DNA of 64,000 nucleotides, from NCBI RefSeq assembly GCF_002160515.1, contig NZ_NFKS01000010.1, forward strand, positions 1-64,000, read 5' to 3'. Below are positions 16,897-27,639 of this stretch, in pieces (position 1 is the first letter of the stretch; every line of letters begins with the position of its first letter). Position numbers and translations under genes: made by a program. The notes below the pieces were generated by a model. It saw only the letters and a list, made by a program, of their open reading frames with translations, had not been told where the DNA came from and searched no databases. This DNA is from Anaeromassilibacillus sp. An172 (GTDB lineage Bacteria; Bacillota; Clostridia; Oscillospirales; Acutalibacteraceae).

Positions 16897-17256
16897 ATGG
16901 TAAAGAGACCTGATACAAAAAAAGCTCGTTTGAATCGCCACAAGAGAATTCGTGGTAAAATAAGCGGCACACCAGAGTGTCCACGCCTTTGTGTATTCCG
17001 CTCCACTAACAACATCTATGCACAGCTTATAGATGACGTTAACGGTGTTACACTTGCTTCAGCTTCTAGCCTTGACAAGAGCATCGAAGGAAACGGCGGT
17101 AACAAAGAGGCAGCACGTGCAGTAGGCAAGCTCATTGCTCAGCGTGCAGCAGAGAAGAATATAGTTGATGTTGTATTCGACAGAGGCGGCAACATCTACC
17201 ACGGCCGTGTTAAGGAATTGGCCGAAGGCGCCCGTGAGGGCGGCCTCAATTTCTAA
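16897..17256 (+). CDS. rplR: 50S ribosomal protein L18
   Basis: L18 (119 residues), the 5S rRNA-binding partner of L5. [14 protein letters not shown] and the C-terminal [23 protein letters not shown] are family marks. It lies between L6 and S5 as usual. Confidence 0.98.
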   Translation: MVKRPDTKKARLNRHKRIRGKISGTPECPRLCVFRSTNNIYAQLIDDVNGVTLASASSLDKSIEGNGGNKEAARAVGKLIAQRAAEKNIVDVVFDRGGNIYHGRVKELAEGAREGGLNF

Positions 17257-17274
17257 GGAAGGGGAGGAATAACT

Positions 17275-17772
17275 TTGGCAATTATTGACGCAGGAACATT
17301 GGATTTGAAAGAGCGCGTTGTTGCTATCAACCGCGTATCTAAAACAGTAAAGGGCGGACGTATCTTCAAGTTTGCAGCTTTGGTAGTTGTAGGCGACGAG
17401 AACGGAACAGTAGGCTTCGGTATCGGTAAAGCAGGCGAAGTTCCGGATGCTATCCGCAAGGGCATTGAGGATGCTAAGAAGAACCTTATTAAGGTTTCTC
17501 TCAGAGGCACAACAATCCCACACGAAATTATCGGTGAGTACGGTGCAGGCAGAGTTTTGATGAAGCCGGCTGCTCCCGGTACAGGAGTTATCGCCGGAGG
17601 TCCAGTGCGTGCCGTTGTTGAAGCAGCAGGTATCAAAGATATCAGAACAAAAGCTCTTCGTTCAAACAACCCATGCAACGTAGTTAGAGCTACACTCGAG
17701 GGACTTAAGGCTCTTCGTACAGCAGAAGAAGTTGCTGCAATCCGTGGCAAGTCTGTAAAAGAAATTTTATAA
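17275..17772 (+). CDS. rpsE: 30S ribosomal protein S5
   Basis: S5 (165 residues), affects decoding fidelity and lines the mRNA entry with S3 and S4. TTG start at 17275 after GGGGAGGA. The RNA-binding [18 protein letters not shown] motif (about 25-42) and [17 protein letters not shown] are present. The loop mutated in spectinomycin resistance lies in the first of these segments and looks wild type. Confidence 0.97.
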   Translation: MAIIDAGTLDLKERVVAINRVSKTVKGGRIFKFAALVVVGDENGTVGFGIGKAGEVPDAIRKGIEDAKKNLIKVSLRGTTIPHEIIGEYGAGRVLMKPAAPGTGVIAGGPVRAVVEAAGIKDIRTKALRSNNPCNVVRATLEGLKALRTAEEVAAIRGKSVKEIL

Positions 17773-17790
17773 TAAACGGGGGTTGACGAA

Positions 17791-17961
17791 ATGAAAATCA
17801 AATTAGTTAAGAGCCTCATCGGAGCTAAAAAGGATCAGATCGCAACTGCCCATGCTTTGGGTCTTAAGAAAATCGGCGATGTTACAACACAGCCAGACAA
17901 CGCTCAGACAAAAGGCAAAGTAGCAAAAATAATCCACCTCATCGAGGTAGTTGAAGGTTAA
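17791..17961 (+). CDS. rpmD: 50S ribosomal protein L30
   Basis: 56-residue L30 starting MKIKLVKSLIGAKKDQ. The family core TAHALGLKKIGD follows at about 19-30. Short helical-beta protein on the large subunit near the elbow of 5S/23S rRNA. It sits between S5 and L15 as in nearly all bacteria. The ATG has only a weak upstream GGGGG site. Confidence 0.96.
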   Translation: MKIKLVKSLIGAKKDQIATAHALGLKKIGDVTTQPDNAQTKGKVAKIIHLIEVVEG

Positions 17962-17982
17962 TCAATCAAGGAGGTGCGAAAA

Positions 17983-18423
17983 ATGAAGTTACATGAACTT
18001 TCACCTGTTGAAGGCTCAAAGAAGGACGCCAAGAGAATTGGTAGAGGTCACGGTTCAGGCTGGGGCAAAACTTCCGGTAAGGGTCACAAAGGTCAGAAGG
18101 CAAGAGCAGGCAGAGGTATGCGTGTTGGCTTTGAAGGCGGCCAGATGCCTTTGCAGAGACGTATTCCTAAGAGAGGTTTCAACAACATCTTCGCTAAGGA
18201 AATCGTTTCTATCAACGTAGGTTCTCTCAACAGATTTGAAGACGGCGCAGTTGTAGATGCAGCAGCACTTGTTGAAGCAGGTCTTGTTAAGAATTATTTT
18301 GACGGTATTAAAATTCTGGGCAACGGTGAGCTTAAGAAGAACATCACTGTTAAAGTAGATGCATATTCAGAGTCCGCTAAGGCTAAAATCGAGGCTGCAG
18401 GCGGAAAGGCTGAGGTGATTTAA
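17983..18423 (+). CDS. rplO: 50S ribosomal protein L15
   Basis: L15 (146 residues), a late-assembling large-subunit protein. The N-terminal Gly/Arg-rich extension [20 protein letters not shown] (about 22-41) is typical. ATG 17983 follows AAGGAGGTG. The stop abuts the TTG start of secY. Confidence 0.98.
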   Translation: MKLHELSPVEGSKKDAKRIGRGHGSGWGKTSGKGHKGQKARAGRGMRVGFEGGQMPLQRRIPKRGFNNIFAKEIVSINVGSLNRFEDGAVVDAAALVEAGLVKNYFDGIKILGNGELKKNITVKVDAYSESAKAKIEAAGGKAEVI

Positions 18424-20392
<1,969 letters not shown>

Positions 20393-20395
20393 AGT

Positions 20396-21148
20396 ATGAT
20401 TGTGTTGAAAACCGCTCGTGAACTTTCTCTTATGAGAGAGGCGTGCAAAATATCTGCACGGGCATTAAAAATTGCCGGCGAAGCTGTTCAACCGGGAGTT
20501 TCGACTCTTGAAATCGATACTTTAGTTCGCAAGTACATCGAGAAACAGGGAGCCGTTCCCTCGTTTCTCGGGTACGGCGGATTTCCGAACAGTGCTTGTA
20601 TATCGGTAAATGACACGGTTATCCATGGCATACCAAGCAAGAAACGCATTCTCAAAGAGGGCGACATTGTAAGCGTTGACGTGGGAGCTTATATAGGCGG
20701 ATACCACGGAGATAACGCATGGACATTCCCATGCGGAAAGATAAGCGATGAAGCGCAGGCGCTGCTTGACGCAACGAGAGAAAGCCTTTTTAAAGGAATC
20801 GAAAAGGCTCAGCCGGGAAACAGAATCGGAGACATCGGCTCAGCGGTTCAGCAGTATGTCGAAGAGCGCAGTTACTCGGTGGTACGTGACTTTGTCGGCC
20901 ACGGAGTAGGTGCGAAGTTACACGAAGAACCATCTGTACCAAATTTCGGTACACCGGGAAGAGGCCCGAGGCTTTTGCCCGGCATGACAATCGCAATAGA
21001 ACCTATGATAAACATGGGAAGCTACCGTGTAAAGGTTCTTGAAGACGAGTGGACCACGGTTACAGTGGACGGAAGCTTGTCCGCTCATTTTGAGCATACA
21101 ATAGCAATAACTCCGGACGGTCCAAAGATATTAACACTTCCGGATTAA
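20396..21148 (+). CDS. map: Methionine aminopeptidase, type I
   Basis: Removes the initiator Met from nascent proteins. The 250-residue pita-bread fold has all five metal ligands: Asp in DVGAYIGG, Asp in HGDNAW, His in GHGVG (about 170), Glu in IAIEPM and the C-terminal Glu in FEHTIAI. It starts three bases after the adk stop. No N-terminal zinc finger, as in the standard bacterial type Ia. Confidence 0.97.
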   Translation: MIVLKTARELSLMREACKISARALKIAGEAVQPGVSTLEIDTLVRKYIEKQGAVPSFLGYGGFPNSACISVNDTVIHGIPSKKRILKEGDIVSVDVGAYIGGYHGDNAWTFPCGKISDEAQALLDATRESLFKGIEKAQPGNRIGDIGSAVQQYVEERSYSVVRDFVGHGVGAKLHEEPSVPNFGTPGRGPRLLPGMTIAIEPMINMGSYRVKVLEDEWTTVTVDGSLSAHFEHTIAITPDGPKILTLPD

Positions 21149-21165
21149 GGATTGGGAATAATCTT

Positions 21166-21402
21166 ATGGATATAGTCAAGGGAAGAATCGTAAAAGCCAA
21201 GGCAGGCAGAGATAAAGACAAATTCTTTGTGGTTGTGGATATATACAAGAATACAGCGTATATATGCGACGGAAAGACCAGAAGAATTGAAAAGCCTAAA
21301 CGCAAAAATGTTCTGCATCTTGCGCCTACCGCAGAAATGGCAGACGAATTTAACAGCAACCGAAAGATTCGGGAAATCCTCAAAAATTACAGAGGCGATT
21401 GA
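21166..21402 (+). CDS. KOW-domain RNA-binding protein (L14e/L6e/L27e-like)
   Basis: 78 residues starting MDIVKGRIVKAKAGRDKDKF, a KOW motif as in ribosomal L14e/L6e/L27e proteins. Firmicutes commonly carry this small protein between map and infA. It is predicted to bind rRNA, and its role is not settled. The body is strongly basic. It is spaced 17 bases after map and 29 before infA. Confidence 0.88.
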   Translation: MDIVKGRIVKAKAGRDKDKFFVVVDIYKNTAYICDGKTRRIEKPKRKNVLHLAPTAEMADEFNSNRKIREILKNYRGD

Positions 21403-21431
21403 TTTTAATAATCCGTTAGGAGGTTACAGTT

Positions 21432-21650
21432 GTGTCGAAGCAAGACGTTATCGAAATAGAGGGTACAGTAAAAGAAGCTCTCCCAAACGCACAGTTTAAG
21501 GTAGAGCTGCCAAATGGTCATGTTATTCTTGCCGTTATTTCAGGCAAGCTGAGAATGAACTTTATAAGAATTCTTCCGGGCGATAAGGTAACAGTTGAGA
21601 TGTCACCATATGACCTTACAATAGGCAGAATTACATGGCGCTCAAAGTAA
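21432..21650 (+). CDS. infA: Translation initiation factor IF-1
   Basis: IF-1 (72 residues), an OB-fold protein that occupies the A site during initiation. GTG start at 21432 after TTAGGAGG. Family pattern: [19 protein letters not shown], then [25 protein letters not shown]. Confidence 0.98.
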   Translation: MSKQDVIEIEGTVKEALPNAQFKVELPNGHVILAVISGKLRMNFIRILPGDKVTVEMSPYDLTIGRITWRSK

Positions 21651-21712
21651 TTGCAAAGCATATACGCTTTATTAAATAAATTGATTGACTATTTAGAAAG
21701 GAATGATTATAA

Positions 21713-21826
21713 ATGAAAGTCAGACCTTCAGTAAAGAAAATTTGCGATAAGTGCAAGGTTATCAAGAGACACGGAAAAATCATGGTAATCTGCGAGAACC
21801 CAAAGCATAAGCAGCGTCAGGGTTAA
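21713..21826 (+). CDS. rpmJ: 50S ribosomal protein L36
   Basis: 37-residue L36 with the intact zinc motif: CDKC (11-14), C27 and H32. It reads [14 protein letters not shown] at the N-terminus. GAAAGGAA lies upstream of ATG 21713. It sits between infA and rpsM, its usual place. Confidence 0.97.
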   Translation: MKVRPSVKKICDKCKVIKRHGKIMVICENPKHKQRQG

Positions 21827-21874
21827 TCATAAGTAAATTAAACTATATTTTGAAATAATTATGGAGGTGCAACT

Positions 21875-22243
21875 ATGGCTCGTATAGCAGGTGTTGATTT
21901 ACCGAGAGATAAAAGAGTTGAAATTGGTTTGACATACATCTACGGTATCGGACGTAAAACTGCAAGCGACATTCTTGCTGCAACAGGTGTTAATCCTGAC
22001 ACTCGTGTCAGAGATCTTTCAGAAGACGATGTATCAAAGCTGAGAGAATATATCGATCATAACTGCCGTGTTGAAGGTGATCTTCGCCGTGACATAGCTT
22101 TTGATATTAAAAGACTTATTGAAATTGGTTGTTACCGTGGCGTTCGCCACAGAAAGGGTCTCCCGGTAAGAGGTCAGCGTTCAAAGACTAACGCTCGTAC
22201 TCGTAAGGGTCCCCGTAAGACTATGGCAAACAAGAAGAAATAA
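21875..22243 (+). CDS. rpsM: 30S ribosomal protein S13
   Basis: S13 (122 residues), at the top of the head, contacting P-site tRNA and the large subunit. [20 protein letters not shown] at the N-terminus, central [20 protein letters not shown]-like stretch (here RSKTN) and a basic tail. ATG follows ATGGAGGTG. Confidence 0.98.
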   Translation: MARIAGVDLPRDKRVEIGLTYIYGIGRKTASDILAATGVNPDTRVRDLSEDDVSKLREYIDHNCRVEGDLRRDIAFDIKRLIEIGCYRGVRHRKGLPVRGQRSKTNARTRKGPRKTMANKKK

Positions 22244-22262
22244 GTAAAGGAGGACAAAGCTT

Positions 22263-22667
22263 ATGGCAGCACCAAAAGCCGGAAAGAAGGCAACCGTGCG
22301 TCGTCGCCGTGAACGTAAAAATATCGAAAAAGGCGCAGCACATATTCAGTCAACATTTAACAATACAATAGTTACAATATCCGATACACAGGGTAATGCA
22401 ATCTCTTGGGCAAGCGCCGGAGAGCTTGGATTCAGAGGTTCAAGAAAGTCAACTCCTTTTGCTGCTCAGTCAGCAGCAGAGACAGCTGCAAAGGCAGCTA
22501 TGGAGCATGGCCTCAAGTCAGTTGAAGTATACGTAAAAGGCCCTGGTCAGGGAAGAGAAGCAGCTATCAGAGCTCTTCAGTCCGCAGGTCTCGAAGTTAG
22601 CATGATTAAGGATGTTACTCCGATTCCTCACAACGGATGCCGTCCTCCAAAGAGAAGACGTGTATAA
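22263..22667 (+). CDS. rpsK: 30S ribosomal protein S11
   Basis: S11 (134 residues), on the platform near the mRNA exit. Motifs: [16 protein letters not shown] and the C-terminal [18 protein letters not shown]. The N-terminus carries a longer basic stretch ([16 protein letters not shown]). Confidence 0.98.
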   Translation: MAAPKAGKKATVRRRRERKNIEKGAAHIQSTFNNTIVTISDTQGNAISWASAGELGFRGSRKSTPFAAQSAAETAAKAAMEHGLKSVEVYVKGPGQGREAAIRALQSAGLEVSMIKDVTPIPHNGCRPPKRRRV

Positions 22668-22694
22668 CCGTAATATTACAGGAGGTGTCCCATT

Positions 22695-23321
22695 ATGGCA
22701 AGATATACAGGAGCTGTGTGCAGACAGTGCCGCAGAGAGGGTCAGAAGCTTTTCTTAAAGGGCGACCGCTGCTACACAGATAAGTGCGCATTATCCCGCA
22801 GAGCTTACGCACCAGGACAGCACGGTCAGGGTCGTAAGAAGAGTTCCGAGTACGGTACTCAGCTTCGTGCAAAGCAGATGACAAGACGTTACTATGGCGT
22901 TTTGGAGAGCCAGTTCAGAAAGTACTATGAGTTGGCAGAGAAAAAAGAAGGTAAGACAGGTGAGGCATTGCTGGCAATCCTCGAGAGCCGTCTCGACAGT
23001 GTTGTATACAAACTCGGCTGGGCTTCTTCACACGCAGAGGCAAGACAGCTTGTTTCTCACGGTCATTTCACAGTAAACGGCAAGAAGGTTGATATTCCAT
23101 CATACCTTACAAAGCCGGGCGATGTTATTACAATCGCTGAGAAGAGCAGAAGCAGCGCAAAGTTTAAAGCTCTTCTCGAGGCAAATGCAACAAAGCCTGT
23201 TCCAAAGTATCTTGAAGTAAACAACGATGCTTTCGAGGGCAAGGTAGTTTCCGTTGCAAAGCGTGAAGAAATTGATTTACCGGTTGATGAAACACTTATC
23301 GTTGAGTTGTACTCCAAGTAA
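22695..23321 (+). CDS. rpsD: 30S ribosomal protein S4 (zinc form)
   Basis: S4 (208 residues), primary binder of the 16S 5' domain. The N-terminal CRQC ... CYTDKC arrangement (Cys 9, 12, 26 and 31) marks the zinc-binding form. The S4 RNA-binding domain lies at about 95-160 ([29 protein letters not shown]). AGGAGGTG precedes the ATG. Located between S11 and RpoA as in the alpha operon. Confidence 0.97.
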   Translation: MARYTGAVCRQCRREGQKLFLKGDRCYTDKCALSRRAYAPGQHGQGRKKSSEYGTQLRAKQMTRRYYGVLESQFRKYYELAEKKEGKTGEALLAILESRLDSVVYKLGWASSHAEARQLVSHGHFTVNGKKVDIPSYLTKPGDVITIAEKSRSSAKFKALLEANATKPVPKYLEVNNDAFEGKVVSVAKREEIDLPVDETLIVELYSK

Positions 23322-23392
23322 TCCCCAAAAAACGCAGGCAGGTTACAAACTCAGCGGCTTAAATGCCGCCTAACGTCAAGGAGGATTCGCTA

Positions 23393-24346
23393 ATGATAGA
23401 GATTGAAAAGCCAAGAATAGAAACCGAAGAGTTATCAAGCGACGGCAAGTACGGTAAATTTGTTGTAGAGCCTCTCGAAAGAGGATTTGGCAACACATTG
23501 GGCAACAGTTTGAGACGTGTGCTCCTTTCATCCTTGGAAGGAGTTGCGGTTACATCCATCAAGATTGATGGTGTGCTTCACGAGTTTTCCACAATCCCGG
23601 GAGTAAAAGAAGACGTTACCGAGATCGTTCTCAACATGAAAAGACTTGTTGCAAAGCTTCACACCAATGATCCGAAAGTTGTGGAAATTTTTGCCGAGGG
23701 TCCTTGCGAAGTAACTGCAAGCACAATTAAGTGCGACAGCGAGGTTGAAATCCTCACACCGGATCTTCATATCGCTACACTGGGCGAAGGTGCAAAGCTT
23801 CATATGGAGATAACACTGGACAAAGGCAGGGGTTATGTTCCGGCAGAGCGCAATAAGCTCATCGACGGAAACAACGTAATCGGCGTTTTGCCGGTTGACT
23901 CCATATATACGCCTGTAGAAAAGGTAAACTACACAGTTGAAAATACCCGTGTAGGTCAGATTACCGACTACGACAAGCTTACTATGTATGTTTGGACAAA
24001 CGGCGTGCTGAACGCACAGGAGGCTGTTTCATTGGCAGCCAAGGTTCTCACAGAGCACCTCAATCTGTTTGTTGACCTTTCAGATAAGGCAAGCAGCGCA
24101 GAGGTTATGGTAGAGAAAGACGACAAGGGCAAGGAGAAGGTTCTTGAGATGACTATCGAAGAGCTCGACCTTTCCGTTCGTTCCTTCAACTGCCTCAAGA
24201 GAGCCGGAATTAACACAGTGGAGGATCTCATCGGTAAATCCGAAGAGGATATGATGAAGGTTCGTAACCTCGGACGCAAGTCTCTCGAAGAGGTTATGTA
24301 TAAGCTCAACAGCCTGGGCTTCAGTCTTCAGAAAGAGGACGAATAA
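23393..24346 (+). CDS. rpoA: RNA polymerase alpha subunit
   Basis: Alpha (317 residues), scaffold for polymerase assembly and contact for UP elements and activators. The N-terminal dimerisation domain includes [20 protein letters not shown] (about 26-45). The C-terminal domain includes [17 protein letters not shown] and [12 protein letters not shown] 23393 follows AAGGAGGA. An upstream in-frame ATG lies within a GC-rich hairpin (gcggc...gccgc) in the spacer and lacks a ribosome site. Confidence 0.98.
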   Translation: MIEIEKPRIETEELSSDGKYGKFVVEPLERGFGNTLGNSLRRVLLSSLEGVAVTSIKIDGVLHEFSTIPGVKEDVTEIVLNMKRLVAKLHTNDPKVVEIFAEGPCEVTASTIKCDSEVEILTPDLHIATLGEGAKLHMEITLDKGRGYVPAERNKLIDGNNVIGVLPVDSIYTPVEKVNYTVENTRVGQITDYDKLTMYVWTNGVLNAQEAVSLAAKVLTEHLNLFVDLSDKASSAEVMVEKDDKGKEKVLEMTIEELDLSVRSFNCLKRAGINTVEDLIGKSEEDMMKVRNLGRKSLEEVMYKLNSLGFSLQKEDE

Positions 24347-24397
24347 TTTGACAGCCCGTTTTTAATATCAATCCATATTGAAAAGGAGTGAATACAA

Positions 24398-24739
24398 ATG
24401 CCAGGAACAAGAAAGCTGGGAAGAGCATCTGCTCACAGAATCGCTATGCTGAGAGCAATGGTTACCTTCCTTTTTGAAAAAGGCAAGATTGAAACAACAG
24501 TTACTCGTGCCAAAGAAGTATCAGCAATGGCAGAGAAAATGATAACAATAGCAAAGACAAACAGTCTTCACAATAAGCGTCTTGTAATGTCTTTCGTAAC
24601 AAAAGAGGACGTTGCAAAGAGTCTTTTCGATACAATCGCACCTAAGTACATGGACAGAAACGGTGGTTACACACGTATCACTAAGATCGGACCACGTCGT
24701 GGCGATGCTGCTGAAATGGCAATTATCGAACTTATCTGA
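24398..24739 (+). CDS. rplQ: 50S ribosomal protein L17
   Basis: L17 (113 residues), next to the exit tunnel. [20 protein letters not shown] start and C-terminal [23 protein letters not shown]. Last gene of the block, with the terminator hairpin 30 bases later. Confidence 0.98.
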   Translation: MPGTRKLGRASAHRIAMLRAMVTFLFEKGKIETTVTRAKEVSAMAEKMITIAKTNSLHNKRLVMSFVTKEDVAKSLFDTIAPKYMDRNGGYTRITKIGPRRGDAAEMAIIELI

Positions 24740-24768
24740 TTTGTCTGATTGTATATGATTTTACATTT

Positions 24769-24797
24769 GGGAGCGGTTATATGTCCGCTCCCATTTT
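24769..24797 (+). terminator. Terminator after rplQ
   Basis: GGGAGCGG / CCGCTCCC around TTATATGT, then ATTTTAAAA. The U tract is weak, so partial read-through into the adjacent tRNA-Arg (29 bases on) is possible. I see no strong separate promoter for that tRNA. Confidence 0.7.
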
Positions 24798-24825
24798 AAA
24801 ATATTTCAAATTAGAATTTATATAC

Positions 24826-24902
24826 CCGCCCGTGGCGCAGCCGGATAACGCAGCAGATTCCGATTCTGAAGAACGGGGGTTCGAATCCCTCCGGGCGGGC
24901 CA
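24826..24902 (+). tRNA. tRNA-Arg (anticodon CCG)
   Basis: Acceptor CCGCCCG pairs with CGGGCGG, discriminator G and encoded CCA (24900-24902). The anticodon arm GCAGA-TTCCGAT-TCTGA gives anticodon CCG, with the outermost pair mismatched. The T arm GGGTTCGAATCCC is present. It decodes the rare CGG codon. The family 1 repeat begins about ten bases after the CCA. Confidence 0.94.
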
Positions 24903-24911
24903 TTTTTTTAT

Positions 24912-25034
24912 TTCCGCCTTGCAGAGGTTTAGCTTAGAAATTAGCATCGTTTCAAGGCGGGCGAGACCTTTTCTCTAAAGCTTTGGAATGGCTTTCTCAC
25001 AGTAGGATTTATCTATTGTGAAGTTATAATGATT
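24912..25034 (+). repeat. Family 1 hairpin repeat with long tail, copy R1
   Basis: Stem CCGCCTTG (24914-24921) / CAAGGCGG (24953-24960), 31-nt loop with GGTTTAGCTTAGAAATTAGC, tail GCGAGACCTTTTC, then AAAGCTTTGGAATGGCTTTC. The same stem and near-identical loop occur at 7.64 kb. The long tail matches that of minus-strand copies at 7.92-8.08 kb. Confidence 0.85.
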
Positions 25035-25091
25035 ACAAGGAAACCATGGTTATTTTAATGTGAGGCTTAGAGAACAGAGTCTCTTTTTTTA

Positions 25092-25212
25092 TTTTCGCCT
25101 TAAAAAGGTTTAGTTTAGAAATTAACATCATTTCAAGGCGGGCGAGACCTTTACTTTAAAGCTTTGGAATGGTTTTCTTACATTAGGCTTTATTATTGTG
25201 AAGTTATTAAGA
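25092..25212 (+). repeat. Family 1 hairpin repeat with long tail, copy R2
   Basis: Direct repeat of R1, offset 181 bp and about 80-85% identical over hairpin and tail. The stem is decayed to CGCCTT / AAGGCG (25096-25101 / 25135-25140), but the conserved GGCGGGCGAGACCTTT and AAAGCTTTGGAATGG blocks remain. Confidence 0.82.
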
Positions 25213-25251
25213 ATTACGTTATATAATAGTTACTAAATGTTTTATAATACT

Positions 25252-25294
25252 AAAAACCCCCATTGTTATAGATTTCGTAACAATGGGGGTTTTG
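25252..25294 (-). terminator. Bidirectional terminator between repeats and lipoprotein
   Basis: Thirteen-base perfect arms ACCCCCATTGTTA / TAACAATGGGGGT with A5 on one side and TTTT on the other. It lies 16 bases beyond the lipoprotein stop on the minus strand and also closes the tRNA/repeat interval on the plus strand. Confidence 0.88.
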
Positions 25295-25309
25295 ATTTTG
25301 TATTAAAAT

Positions 25310-27337
25310 TTACTGATTTTCATTTACAAGGACTACTGAAACTCTTATGTTGTTTTCTGCTTCGTCAATATCATAGATTGAATTGTCGTCTATTGGAATA
25401 TGTATTTCGTAGACATCTGATGTGCTGAGAGTTTCTCCGTCAAATACAAAGCTCCAGTTTTCATCGTTTACCTTTTTAAAGTTTCCATCGGAAGAGTAGG
25501 CGTAAAGGGTATATCCCTCGCCTGTGCCCTCAAGGCCGTTTCCTCTGAAAGCTACTGTTGTAGTGGTGTGAACATTTTCAACAGAGGCTGTGAAAACATA
25601 GGAAGCGGCGTCGCCGTGGATTCCGGCTTTCAGCTTTTCTTCATCTGTTAAAATGCTTCTTTCGGCAGAGTCCAAATCAACCTCTCTGTAAGGTATTTCC
25701 GGAAGATATACAAATCTATCCTGCAATCTTAAAAGCTCCATACAGCCTGTTGGACAGTAAAGTGTGTTTCCGTCACCGCCTGTGAACATTCCGATAGCCA
25801 TATTGTTATAGCCGCTGAGGCTGGAAACATCCTTTGTATATACTGTTTTTCCGGTTTCAAAATCAAGGATAATATAACGCCACATCTTTGTTTCCGGGTC
25901 TTGGTCGTAGCCGTAAAGATATCCGGTGGCGGTTGAAAGCTTGAAAATGGATGTTGAGCTTATATCGTTTCTGCTCCAAATGGTTTTCATTTCCTTGCCG
26001 TTTTCGGTTTCAATCAGGTCAACTCTTTCGATTCCCGGCATTATGTATTCGTTGCCGTTTTGCATCCAATTTACGTCATAAATATTTTCAAAGGATTGGA
26101 TTGAGGAGTCGCTGTCATCTTTTGCTAAGTCTGCGCTTCCTGCGCCGAACCAGTTGCAGACAATAGTGCTTACAGCCTCTTCGCCGTCGTAAACGATTAT
26201 AGAGTTTTCAACGGAAACCTGCTGACCCTCTGCCAAATCGTCGAGAACCGGAGCGCTTGCAGCCAATTTACCGGTTTTAATATCCAGAGCAATAAGATTT
26301 ACAGGGTCAAGGTTGTCGGTAAACAGCACATAATCCTGTGTAAGTGTCGGTGAAGAACCGCCGCCCCAGGAAAGACCGCCGCCTGTAGTTGTGCTGCCTG
26401 CTTCGCTGTCGTTTGCGCCGTTGCTGCCGTATTCTGTGCGCCATACAACGTATACACCTTCGTTGGCTTTAAGGAGATAGCAGGCCTTGTTAGTGAGTAT
26501 TACACAGCCATCCTCGCAGGAGGCAATGCCGTTTTCTGCTCCCTCGCCTGGGATTGTTTCGTAAACGTATACAGATTCCTCAGGCACGCTGCTTCTTTTT
26601 CCTTCCATTAAATCTTCAATGGCTTGTGCCTCGATATATCCTATATATCCAACCTGTTCACGGTCGGGATAAATGCGAAAACCGCCTGTTACAAACCAAA
26701 GATTTCCCTCATAGTCGTATGTAACAGCTAAAAGGTTTTGGTCGGTTTGTCTGTCGATAACTGCTTCAACTAATTTCTTAATATCAATATCTGCAATCTT
26801 TTCAAAGGTTTCCAAAATATTTCCGTCTTCGTCCATTGTCTTTAATATCAAAACATGGTTGTGTGAGGTTGGGCAGACAATGTTGTTTTGAGCGTCTACA
26901 AAGGAGTAAGAGGACTGAATGGAATAGCTTCCGTTGTCATCCTTCGATGGGATGAAAGAACCGATTGTCGTTATAACGTCAGAGTTTAAATCTCTTATGG
27001 TAATTCCACCCAAAAGCGGTGAAATAGCGTTGCCGTATTCATCGTAGAATATGGCGGGAGGAGCCTGTATACCAACTGTTTCAAGGGAAGAGTTAACCTC
27101 CGTGTAAATACCCAAAGGCAAAATGGCGTCGGTGGAGTCTGAATTGTAGCCGTCGTTGTGGATATTTGACTCAGATTTCGCCAAATAGGGATTTTGTTTG
27201 ACAGATTTCGCAGCCAGGGGTTTAGGAGACAGAGAGAAAGAACTGTCACTGTAGTCAATTTTTCCCGTATCCTGACTTTGGCATCCGGAAGCAAAAATCA
27301 CCATTGCGGCTAAAAGCACTGCAAAGATTTTTTTCAT
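25310..27337 (-). CDS. Large secreted lipoprotein, function unknown
   Basis: 675 residues with a lipoprotein signal: KK, hydrophobic core, then FASGC with the lipidated Cys at 19. The mature chain is acidic, rich in Gly, Asn and Asp, and contains short recurrent patterns such as YDYEGNLWFV, LDIKTGKLAAS, YDQDPETKMW and LDFETGKTVYT. These resemble blades of a PQQ/WD-like beta-propeller (about residues 100-560), followed by a C-terminal beta-rich domain. I do not recognise a named family. It could be a surface sensor or solute-binding accessory. It is monocistronic with its own consensus promoter and divergent from an amino-acid transporter; a link between them is only positional. Confidence 0.85.
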   Translation of the reverse strand: MKKIFAVLLAAMVIFASGCQSQDTGKIDYSDSSFSLSPKPLAAKSVKQNPYLAKSESNIHNDGYNSDSTDAILPLGIYTEVNSSLETVGIQAPPAIFYDEYGNAISPLLGGITIRDLNSDVITTIGSFIPSKDDNGSYSIQSSYSFVDAQNNIVCPTSHNHVLILKTMDEDGNILETFEKIADIDIKKLVEAVIDRQTDQNLLAVTYDYEGNLWFVTGGFRIYPDREQVGYIGYIEAQAIEDLMEGKRSSVPEESVYVYETIPGEGAENGIASCEDGCVILTNKACYLLKANEGVYVVWRTEYGSNGANDSEAGSTTTGGGLSWGGGSSPTLTQDYVLFTDNLDPVNLIALDIKTGKLAASAPVLDDLAEGQQVSVENSIIVYDGEEAVSTIVCNWFGAGSADLAKDDSDSSIQSFENIYDVNWMQNGNEYIMPGIERVDLIETENGKEMKTIWSRNDISSTSIFKLSTATGYLYGYDQDPETKMWRYIILDFETGKTVYTKDVSSLSGYNNMAIGMFTGGDGNTLYCPTGCMELLRLQDRFVYLPEIPYREVDLDSAERSILTDEEKLKAGIHGDAASYVFTASVENVHTTTTVAFRGNGLEGTGEGYTLYAYSSDGNFKKVNDENWSFVFDGETLSTSDVYEIHIPIDDNSIYDIDEAENNIRVSVVLVNENQ

Positions 27338-27389
27338 ATTTACCTCCTAAATAAAAAACATAAGTTATTAAATATAAACTTGTAATATG

Positions 27390-27418
27390 ATTATATATAA
27401 ATATAAATATGGTGTCAA
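27390..27418 (-). promoter_or_regulatory. Consensus sigma-A promoter of the lipoprotein
   Basis: On the minus strand TTGACA (27413-27418), 17-base spacer, TATAAT (27390-27395). Both hexamers are perfect. The start lies about 45 bases before the ATG at 27337. Confidence 0.85.
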
Positions 27419-27555
27419 TAAAAGGAAAGTAATTTTTTCCAAGTCGCCTATAAGAGGACAAAAGATTTATATATTTAATAAAAGACAGAAAAGTCATTGC
27501 TTTAAGCAGTGATAAACGAAAAAAATTATTTTTTTTGCAAAATTCTTAAAAAGAC

Positions 27556-27584
27556 TTTACTTTACCGTGATAATGTGATAGAAT
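27556..27584 (+). promoter_or_regulatory. Promoter of the amino-acid ABC transporter
   Basis: TTTACT (27556-27561), 17-base spacer, TAGAAT (27579-27584), with an extended -10 TG. A small hairpin CCGGAT-TAAA-ATCCGG (27598-27613) lies in the leader just before the GGAGGA site. With the minus-strand promoter, this explains the 302-base gene-free interval. Confidence 0.65.
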
Positions 27585-27639
27585 ACAAAAAAGTCACCGG
27601 ATTAAAATCCGGAATAAAAATTATTCGGAGGAATTTATT

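Noticed and set aside
24781-24978. 65-residue frame through tRNA-Arg(CCG)
   Set aside because: It overlaps the terminator, the tRNA and repeat R1; a chance frame in structured sequence.
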